Origin: Closterium sp. NIES-65
Taxonomy: Eukaryota > Streptophyta > Zygnematophyceae > Desmidiales > Closteriaceae
Length of the DNA stretch: 64,000 nucleotides
Reading direction: 5' to 3'
Assembly (NCBI GenBank): GCA_948144175.1
Contig: CANXME010002190.1
Span: forward strand, 1-64,000
Made by a program: the position numbers and the translations under genes. Below the pieces are notes generated by a model. That model did no database searches. It was not told the origin of the DNA and was given only the letters and a program-made list of their open reading frames with translations. Below, in pieces: positions 56,691 to 64,000 of the stretch (position 1 is the stretch's first letter; each line of letters begins with the position of its first letter).

Positions 56691-59319
56691 CGCGGCGAGA
56701 TGAAAATAGGTCGCACGCCGCGGGGCGTGCGACAGATCGAGTAGCAGCGGAAGCAGTAGTAGGGCCTTAGGAACAGTTCCCACGAGGGAACCTGCTCTGA
56801 TACCATGTGATAATTGAAACGAGAATGAGTGAACTATGAAATGAAGTGAGTACAAATATGAAACCCTAATTGGTTGTACCCCCTATGGGATACCCCACTA
56901 TAGCCTACACAACAGCATAAGCTATAATGTTCTGACAACCCTGTCCACGGACGCGGGCTGGGCCCCACACGTCCATGTGAAGCGTCTGCAACGGGGCCTC
57001 TGTCGGAGGAAACTGGGAGGAGTGGGGGGCAGCCCGCTGGCGCCCCTCAACACAGGGGACACAGGCAGGGCCAGGGCCCTGAGGAAGGGGAGGGAGGGAC
57101 CGGGGGAGACCAGACACAAGAAGACGGGAGGCCATGCCTCTGAGCCGAAGCAGAGAGGGGTGGCCAAGGCGGTGGTGCCAGAGGAGAGTCTCGTGAGACA
57201 CGAGACGACACGAACAGGGGGCAGACTCAGGACCAGACCTGGACGCCGCAGCAAACACCTGACGCGACGCAGCTACCCTACCAGACTCAGCAACTGGAGA
57301 GGACGCAGTGGTCAGTGTGTACAGGCTCGACCCCGGCTGACGGGTAAACGTAGCCAGGTGCCGGCCTGTGCTAGCCTCAGTACAGTGCGTCACCCGCTGA
57401 CGCGCAGGAGTGAACTGGTGTACTCCCCCATCCTGTAGGTCAGCACCACTCACCAGGTTCGTCGAGAACGAGGGGAGGTAGAGACCAGACAGGGTGCCAG
57501 AGGGAGCCGCCGGACAAGGGAGGACTGTGGAGAAGCGAGACAGGACAGGACCCCCAGAGGGGTCAGCCAGAGACACCGCAACCGGCCGACTAAGCGGCGT
57601 GAGTGTGGTGCGGTCTCGAAAGAAGGAGCGAGACGCCCCAGAGTCAAGGGTGAAGGTGAGGGAGGCCGAAGCCGACGTAGTACCTGAGAGCGCAGACTCA
57701 CCAGTACCTGAGGACGCAGACACACCAGCACCTAGAGCAGCAGCGTCGCACGCACCTAGGGCAGCAGCCGTACTAGTACCTAGAGTAGCAGTCTCAATGC
57801 CCGGATCGGGCGGGAAACACCGGTAACAGTCACCCTCATCACTAATAGACACAGCATACATGGCAGAAAGAATAGCATCAAAGTCAAGATCAAAGATGGC
57901 CACACCCGCCCTAGACAGCTCGCCCCAGCGAGGGATCTCTGAGGCCTCCGGGAACTGGTGACGCCACGCGTCCGTCAGGCGACCAAAGCAGCGCTGGGTG
58001 GGGTGCGCACCCCCACACTGCTCACCCGCACGGTCGCCGATGCGCAGGACGTAGGTGCACGGACCAAAACCCCCACCCCGCTGGCGTGCAGTGTACCACT
58101 CACGGAGCTGCTGAGGTGACAGGGTCTCACGACCGCGCTGCTGCTGCTGGCGCGAGCCACCACCGGAGCCACTCCTCTGCGACGACCCGCGACCAGCTCC
58201 ACCGCCACCCCCACCGCCTCCGCCTCCTCCGCTGCCTCCACCACTGCCGCCGCCTCCGCCGCCGCCTCCACCGCCGCCTCCTCCGCCACCTCCGCTCCCA
58301 CCACCACCTCCGCCGCCGCCTCCGCCTCCACTGCCGCCACCGACCCCTCCACCCCCACCTCCACTCCCACCGCCACCCCCACTCCCCCCACCGCCTCCAC
58401 CTCCACCTCCACCGCCCGCTCCTCCAGCTCCCTTGCCCCCCTTGCCCTTGCCAGGGCGGCGTCTCCCGCTAGGGGCAGACGCCGCGCCGACCGACTCAAG
58501 ACCAAGGAGGTCGGCCGCAGCAGTAGAGGCAACAGAGGGCAGCAGGGGGGAGGGAGAACACCCCTCAAAGATGGGGGTGCGCGGGTCACCTCGAGAGGCT
58601 CCTACAGCGGCGATGCTCTTCTCTATCGCTAGGAGGGCCTTTTCGAGGAGGTCTACGGTGAGCGTGGTGGGACAGACTGAGAGAAAGTGGTCCCTGACTA
58701 CGCGAAGGGAGTCAGGGAGGCGAGTGACTAGGAAGTACAGAGTGATGTACATGGGGGGGGGGGGGTTCGCGGCGCAGAAGTCAGCAGGGAGTGCAGCGCG
58801 GTAGCGAGTGTCACTAGTGCGGAGGTGCGTGTTGAGGTCAGCTACGGTGGGAAAAGCAGCAAGGTCAGGGAAGAGGTACGGCAGCATGAGACGGCTCGGT
58901 GCAGCAGTGGCAGGGGAGGAGTAGCGCGCGACTACAGCGTCGTACAAGGTCTGAGCACTCTTGTACTGGCTAAAGTGCGCACGCTCGGAGGTAGGGAGGT
59001 GGCGACGCACAGCAAGACGTGCAGCAGCGTCGCGCGTGGCCCACTGGGAGCGAACAGTGGCGTCAGCATTAGCAGCAGGGGCAGGGGAAGCGCCAGAGGT
59101 AAGGTCAAAGAGAGAGAGGCCGTCTGCCCTATCGCACTGTAGGAACAGCTGCAGGTCGTCGACCCAGACCTCAAAGTCTACGGCTCGTCCCTCAGCGTCA
59201 AACGTGAGGACACTAGGGGCAGCCATGACTACAGATGACGAGCAGTGTAAACAGTAGGGGAGGGAGGGCCGTGCAGGGGGAGAAGGCACTGTGCTCACCA
59301 GATAGGGCAGCTCTGACGG

Positions 59320-60230
59320 TCCAGCTGCTGGGCGGCTCGGTGGCAGAGCGGCTCGGCGGCAGGGCGGCTCGGCGGCAGGGCGGCTCGGCGGCAGGGCGGC
59401 TCGACTTCCGGGCGGCTCGGCGGCAGGGCGGCTCGGCTTCCGGGCGGCTCGGCGGCAGGGCGGCTTGGCGGCAGGGCGGCTCGGCGGCTGGGCGGCTCGG
59501 CTTCCGGGCGGCTCGGCGGCAGGGCGGCTCGGCGGCAGGGCGGCTCGGCTTCCTGGCGGCTCGGCGGCAGGGCGGCTCTCGTGCAGGGCGGCGCGGCGGC
59601 GCTCTCGTGTAGGTATGGCGGCGGGTGAGCCGCAGTTAGGGCGGCGGGTGCGCCGCAGGTAGGTCGGCGGGTGGCCGCAGGTAGGGCGGCGGGTGCGCCA
59701 CAGGTAGGTTGGCGGGTGGCCGCAGGTAGGGCGGCGGGTGCGCCACAGGTAGGTCGGCGGGTGGCCGCAGGTAGGGCGGCGGGTAGGGCCGCAGGTAGGT
59801 CGGCGGAGGGCCGTAGGTAAGGGCGGCGACGGGCCGTAGGTAAGGGCGGCGACGGGCCGTAGGTAAGGGCGGCGACGGGCCGTAGGTAGGGCGGCGACGG
59901 GCCGTAGGTAAGGGCGGCGACGAGCCGGTGCAAGGGCGGCGCGAAGCCGCGGGTAAGGGCGGCGACGGGCCGGGGCGGCGCGAAGCCGCAGGTAAGGGCG
60001 GCGACGGGCTGGGGCGGCTCGAAGCCGCAGGTAGAGGCGGCGCGAAGTCGCCGGTGAGGGCGGCGCAAAGCTGCGGGTAAGGGCGGCGACGGGCCGGGAA
60101 AAAGGCGGCGCGCCGCAGCCGCTAGGGCGGCTCGACGCGACCGTAAGGGCGGCGCGACGGGCCGCTAGGAGCGACTCGACGGGCCGCTAATAAAAGGCAG
60201 GCGCGACTCGAGGCGCGCTTCGGTGGGCCC
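59320..60230 (-). repeat. Leader minisatellites of element B
   Basis: At 59320-59600 a 15-17 bp GGCGGCTCGGCGGCAGG-type unit repeats about 16 times. At 59620-60110 longer units of about 30-40 bp (GGTAAGGGCGGCGACGGGCC) take over. The region is a candidate for strong RNA structure upstream of gag. Confidence 0.85.
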
Positions 60231-60400
60231 AAGGAACAGTCCCTAGGAGGGGACCTGCTCTGATTCCATGTGAGAATGAGAACGAGAATGCATCAACTAT
60301 GAATGAAGTGGGTACATATAGGAAACCCTAAATGGGTTGTACCCCCTATGGGATACCCCACTATAGCCTACACAACAGCATAAGCTATAATGTTCTGACA

Positions 60401-61315
60401 TGAATTGGTACTGTGACTCGGTGAGGGTCGGTGCGGTTGGGTGAGCAGGCAGTCTCGTCGGAATCGAAGCCGCGATCGGCTCGAAGCGCGCCCGTAGTCC
60501 TGCGCATCACGCATCCCACGTGCTGTATTGGGCGGTCTCGCAGAACGAACTCCAGGTGACAGCTGGACCCGTGGGCCCTTCCTCGTGCGACGGTGGCTCG
60601 TAGGCGCGTGGCGATGTCACGATGACTCGCCACCAGTCCATGGCGGGGCCCCTTAGCAGCGAAACTGCATACCGGATCTTCGCGGCGTCCGACTCGACGT
60701 AGTTTGCGTCGAAGAAGACGTTCATCGTGAAGACCCACGATTGAACCGTCGGACCTCCGCGTTGGCTTGGGTCGAAGCAGGGCGGGCGTTGCGGTTTGAG
60801 CGGCATTGGTGCCATAATGGCCTGTTCGCCACTTGTTGCCGCAAATTCCACGTGCTGACGGGCTTCCCGGTGCTCCCGCGGGCTTGGTGCGATCCTGCCT
60901 CCCCCCATGCCAGGCATCGGCTGGGCGGCGCCATCACTGGCTGCGCTTGAGCGTTGTCCCATGCTGTCGTGTTGTGTTGGTGTGCCGGACGAGATGATGA
61001 TCGGCTCGTCCGATTGTGCAGATGCATTTGTCGGTGCGTGTGGTGTCGCCGGAATGTTCACCGTGGACTGTTGACGGGCGGAGTCACGTTCCGCCGTGAG
61101 CGTCCCGATTTCGAGCGCCGAATCTTCTAGTTGACGCACGAGACGATCAAGCTGCTCCTGCGTCAATGTGGCGAGCGTGAAATCGGCCATGGCGGGGGTG
61201 TCGAGCAAGCTCAGCGAGAGCCTCGATCGTGGCCGTGCGTGCTTACGAGAGAGCACTACGAGCGGCGGTGCTGTATCGCTGAGAGACGTCAACCCCCCCC
61301 CAAAAATTGAGATAG
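60401..61315 (-). pseudogene. Ty3/gypsy gag, 5' part
   Basis: It starts at ATG 61190 (MADFTLATLTQEQLDRLVRQ). A coiled-coil-like start and a linker with PREHREARQHVEF are followed by the gag core (FDPSQRGGPTVQSWVFTMN, YVESDAAKIRYAVSLLRGPA). A frame change occurs near 60550, after which another frame continues to VTVPIH, where element B is inserted. Upstream (61191-61315) is leader, cut by the LTR of element D. The gypsy 5' LTR is not in the window. Confidence 0.8.
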
Positions 61316-61539
61316 TGTCAAACATTATATGTTTGTGTGGTTCTAGGCTGTAGTGGGTCACACCATAGGGGGTACACAAGTTTAGGGTTTCATATTTGTA
61401 CTGTTGTTCTTGCTAGTCATACACATTCCTGTTTCTCATTCTGACATGGTATTACGAGCCTAGGTTCCACCTAGGACCGGAACGTTAGGGCCCACCGTTT
61501 CCGCTAGCCGCGCCCTCGTGCGCCGCCTTTTCCTCGCGC

Positions 61540-62160
61540 CCTCGTGCGCCTCGTTCCTAGCGTCGCCCCTTCAGGCCCCTCACGGCCCCTCGCGTCGCCC
61601 CTTACGGCCTCTCACGGCCTCGTCTTAAGACCCCGCGCTAGCCCCTTAAGGCCCCGCGTCGGCCCCGCGCTAGCCTCTCACGGCCCCCTATGGCCCCGCG
61701 CTAGCCCCGAACGGCCCCGTGTAGCCCCGCGTTAGCCTCCCACGGCCCACCTACGGCCCCGCGCTAGCCTCCTACGGCCCTGATTGGCCCCGCGCTAGCC
61801 TCGAACGGCCCCGTGCGGCCCCCGCGCTAACCTCCTACGGCCCCGTAAGGCCCCGCGCTAGCCTCCCACGGCCCCTTCAGGCCCCGCGCTAGCCTCCCAC
61901 GGCCCCTTAAGGCCCCGCGCTAGCCTCCTACGGCCCCCAAATGGCCCCGCGCTAGCCCCGACCGGCCCCCGAACGGCCCCTCCCGCGCTCGCCCCTCTAC
62001 GGCCGAGCCGCACAGCGCGACCCCAGCTGCACCGCGCGACCCGAGCCGAACCGCGCGACCCAGCCGAGCCGCGCCGCCCCAGCCGAGCCGCGCCGCCCTA
62101 GCCGAGCCGCGCCGCCCTAGCCGAGCCGCGCCGTCCTAGCCGGGCCGCGCCCTCCTTACC
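61540..62160 (+). repeat. GC-rich leader minisatellite of element D
   Basis: About 14 units of about 27 bp (CGGCCCCGCGCTAGCCTCC) are followed by shorter GCCGAGCCGCGCCGCCCTA units. The layout matches element A although the unit sequence differs. Confidence 0.85.
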
Positions 62161-62231
62161 TGAGCAGCAGCACCACTACTGCTACTGCTACTGCTACTGC
62201 TACTACTACTTCTGCTACTGCTACTTCAGCT

Positions 62232-64000
62232 ATGGCTAGCCCTCCAGTTCTCTCGTTCGATGCTGAGGGCCGCCCGATTAAGTTTGAGACCTGGCTCGAT
62301 GATCTGCACCTGTTCCTCCAGCTCACTGCCAGAGAGGATATCTCGCTGTACGATCACGCACTAGGCACAGTCCCTCCTCCTGCTACTACCGCTGCTGCTA
62401 CTGCTCGCTCACAGTGGCAGACTCGCGATGCCCACGCCCGCTTTGCTATTCGCAACTCCCTGCCAGTCGACGAGCGCGAGCACTTTGGCCAGCATCAGAC
62501 TGCGCAGGCCCTGTACACTGCTGTAGTTGCGCGCTACTCCTCCCCGGCCTCAGCTGCACTAGGCCGCCTCTCGCTTCCCTACCTGTTCCCCGACCTGTCC
62601 GCCTTCCAGACAGTCGCTGACCTCATCACTCACCTCCGCACTAGTGATGCCCGCTTCCGTGCCGCCATGCCCGCTGAGTTTCTTGCCTCCAACCCTCCCC
62701 CGCTCTGGCTCACTCTCTACCACCTAGTCACCCGCCTCCCTGACACTCTGCGTACAGTCAGGGACCACTTCCTAGCTCGCTGCCCCACTGAGCTCACCAT
62801 TACCGCCCTAGAGAAGGAACTACTTGCAGCTGAGAAGAGTATTGTAGCTGTAGGTACCTCTCGTGGCGACCCCCGCACCCCTTTCTTCGAGGGGAGTTCC
62901 CCCTCCCCCCTGCTCCCCTCTGTCGCCTCTGCTGCTGCTGTCGACCTCCTTGGTGCTGAGCAGGTCGGCTCTGCGTCCGCTCCCAGCGGGCGTCGCAGCG
63001 GCAAGGGCAGGGGAGGCAAGGGCGGTGGGGGTGACGGCGGGGGAGGCGGTGGTGGGGGTGGTGGCGGCGGTGGGGGTGGTGGCGGGGCTGGAGGGGCTAG
63101 TGGCAGCGGTGGGAGTGGTGGAGGCAGCGGCGGCGGCGGTGGCCGGGGTGGGGGCGGTGGTGGTGGCGGCAGTGGACGTGGAGGCGGCAGGGGCGGTGGT
63201 GGTCGTGGTGGAGGCGGCGGTGGTGGTCGTGGAGGCTCTGGCACTGGCCAGAGCGCGCAGCACCCTCAGTCCTCCCAGGAGCTTCGTGAGTGGTACTTAC
63301 AGCACGGGGGTGGCGGGGGTAGCCTTAGCTGCACGTACGTCATCCGCACTGGTCGCCGCAAGGGACAGACGTGCGGGAGGGCGCACACTGCGCAGCGCTG
63401 CTTCTCTCGCCTAGATGACGCGTGGCGTGCTCAGTTTCCTGACGCTCCTGAGCTCCCTCAGTGGGCTGATCTCCTCAAGAAGGATATCGATATCTATGCT
63501 CTTGATTTTGATGTTATTCTCAAAGCCATGTATGCATTGACTTTTAGTGGAGAGGAGGACCAGTACCTGTGTGTTCCGCCTGACCCAGGCATCCGCACGA
63601 GTGAGGCTGCAGCCCTAGGTGCTTGCGTGTCTGCTGCCCCAGGTGCTAGTGAGGCTACTGCTCTAGGTGCTTGTGTGTCCGCCACCCCAGGTACTACTGA
63701 GTCCACTGAGGCACTGCACACCTTCACTCTAGACTCAGGCGCTTCGCGCTGTTTCTTTCGTGACCGCACTGCTCTTGAGCCCCTTGCTCGACCAGTTGCT
63801 GTCTCGCTCGCTGACCCCTCTGGGGGTCCGGTCATAGCGACCTCCTCCACTGTCCTTCCTTGTCATGCTGTCCCATCGGGCACACTGTCAGGTCTCCACG
63901 TCCCCTCGTTCTCTACGAACTTGGTGGCGGGTTGTGCGCTTCAGGATGGGGGTGTTCACCAGTTCACCCCTGCCTACGAGCGTGTGACACACTGCACGTG
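62232..64000 (+). CDS. Copia gag-pol of element D, open to the window edge
   Basis: It starts at ATG 62232 (MASPPVLSFDAEGRPIKFET) after a CTGCTACT trinucleotide run. Gag is about 71% similar to element A gag by eye, with the same Gly-rich tail. Here the G-rich joint QHGGGGGSLSCTYV stays in frame, so gag and pol are one frame. A CGRAHTAQRC finger-like motif and protease LDSGASRCFF (about 63732) follow. The frame is open at 64000. This is the only visible copia gag-pol without a break, so it may be the youngest autonomous type. Confidence 0.8.
   Translation, partial: MASPPVLSFDAEGRPIKFETWLDDLHLFLQLTAREDISLYDHALGTVPPPATTAAATARSQWQTRDAHARFAIRNSLPVDEREHFGQHQTAQALYTAVVARYSSPASAALGRLSLPYLFPDLSAFQTVADLITHLRTSDARFRAAMPAEFLASNPPPLWLTLYHLVTRLPDTLRTVRDHFLARCPTELTITALEKELLAAEKSIVAVGTSRGDPRTPFFEGSSPSPLLPSVASAAAVDLLGAEQVGSASAPSGRRSGKGRGGKGGGGDGGGGGGGGGGGGGGGGGAGGASGSGGSGGGSGGGGGRGGGGGGGGSGRGGGRGGGGRGGGGGGGRGGSGTGQSAQHPQSSQELREWYLQHGGGGGSLSCTYVIRTGRRKGQTCGRAHTAQRCFSRLDDAWRAQFPDAPELPQWADLLKKDIDIYALDFDVILKAMYALTFSGEEDQYLCVPPDPGIRTSEAAALGACVSAAPGASEATALGACVSATPGTTESTEALHTFTLDSGASRCFFRDRTALEPLARPVAVSLADPSGGPVIATSSTVLPCHAVPSGTLSGLHVPSFSTNLVAGCALQDGGVHQFTPAYERVTHCT

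Larger units (their letters stand above)
52922..56937 (-). mobile_element. Nonautonomous copia element C, inserted in element B
   Basis: LTRs 52922-53053 and 56806-56937 (132 bp) differ at two positions. The 5-bp target duplication ACCCT is at 52917-52921 and 56938-56942. The primer site TGGTATCAGAGCAGGTTCC lies just inside the 5' LTR (56787-56805). The 4016-bp element lacks gag, protease and integrase: the leader minisatellite runs directly into the hinge, then RT and RNase H. It is the youngest intact insertion here, with complete ends and matching target site. Confidence 0.95.
49464..59226 (-). pseudogene. Copia gag-pol of element B, interrupted by element C
   Basis: Start at ATG 59226 (MAAPSVLTFDAEGRAVDFEV). 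Gag, Gly-rich tail, finger-like CGGAHPTQRC, protease LDSGAS and GAG-pre-integrase are open to 56943 without the G-run frameshift of element A. After element C, integrase continues (RLHSDRGGEF, NGIAERRIG), then hinge and RT (YVDD at 50240-50229) to RNase H. Stops lie near 51315, 50781, 50157 and 49464; the last is a TAG in the RNase H just after LALCRE. Gag is distinct from that of A and D. Confidence 0.8.
49085..60400 (-). mobile_element. Ty1/copia element B (3' LTR lost; contains element C)
   Basis: The 5' LTR is 60269-60400 (132 bp), and the primer site follows at 60251-60268 (TGGAATCAGAGCAGGTCC on the minus strand). The outer flank is TGAAT (minus strand ATTCA). Body 60250-56938, then element C, then 52921-49085. 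The 3' end stops at 49085 within the sequence that precedes the LTR in element C, so about 39 bases and the 3' LTR are missing. Downstream of the hinge it should derive from the other recombining element (see findings). Confidence 0.85.
61316..64000 (+). mobile_element. Ty1/copia element D (5' part, runs off the window)
   Basis: The 5' LTR is 61316-61446 (131 bp, TGTCAAACATTATATG...CTGACA), followed by the primer site TGGTATTACGAGCCTAGG. It is inserted in the gypsy leader. The left flank is GATAG; the right end is not visible. The LTR resembles the 5' LTR of element A more than those of B and C. Confidence 0.85.

Overview
The window is eukaryotic nuclear DNA. Genes are broken by GT-AG introns with long pyrimidine tracts, and Ty1/copia and Ty3/gypsy LTR retrotransposons fill the right third. 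The gene set points to a streptophyte green alga or bryophyte-grade plant. It has phosphate acetyltransferase (present in algae and mosses, not typical of vascular plants), EF-hand-less CDPK/PEPC-kinase-like kinases, and PA-TM-RING-H2 proteins of the plant RMR vacuolar-receptor family. A zygnematophyte such as Closterium would fit, but the genus is a guess. Layout: 1-12.36 kb holds PTA copy 1, cut by the left edge, with 12 introns. 14.1-19.3 kb holds PTA copy 2, with 4 introns and a mitochondrial-type N-terminus. 19.4-19.9 kb is a foldback element. 21.6-23.0 kb is kinase 1. 24.0-28.3 kb (-) is RMR copy A. 29.3-30.5 kb (-) is kinase 2. 31.2-32.6 kb is a non-LTR reverse-transcriptase remnant joined to a kinase-1 fragment. 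33.1-33.7 kb is a hAT-like MITE. 34.3-38.8 kb (-) is RMR copy B. About 22.35-29.05 kb is duplicated as 32.01-39.44 kb. From 39.5 kb to the right edge is a nest of retrotransposons: a Ty3/gypsy element (-) split by copia elements A (+), B (-), C (-, inside B) and D (+, runs off the edge). Two patterns stand out. First, almost every exon of PTA copy 1, and several exons of PTA copy 2 and both RMR genes, is surrounded by tandem partial copies of itself. Copies of the exon start, each with its own pyrimidine tract and AG, lie upstream. Copies of the exon end, each with its own GT donor, lie downstream. Small palindromes with a TTGAG...CTCAA core sit at many of the copy breakpoints. Second, the 3' LTR of copia A and the 5' LTR of copia B are sister LTRs of one insertion, now facing opposite ways. 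They differ at 2 of 132 positions and share the target duplication ATTCA, and joining their flanks restores the interrupted gypsy reading frame. This is the signature of an inversion by recombination between two oppositely oriented copia elements. PTA interconverts acetyl-CoA and acetyl phosphate with acetate kinase (not in this window), a route used in algal fermentation. The kinases and RMR proteins (vacuolar sorting, ubiquitin ligation) have no evident link to it; their grouping reflects duplication. All splice sites and frames were read by hand, without transcript data.
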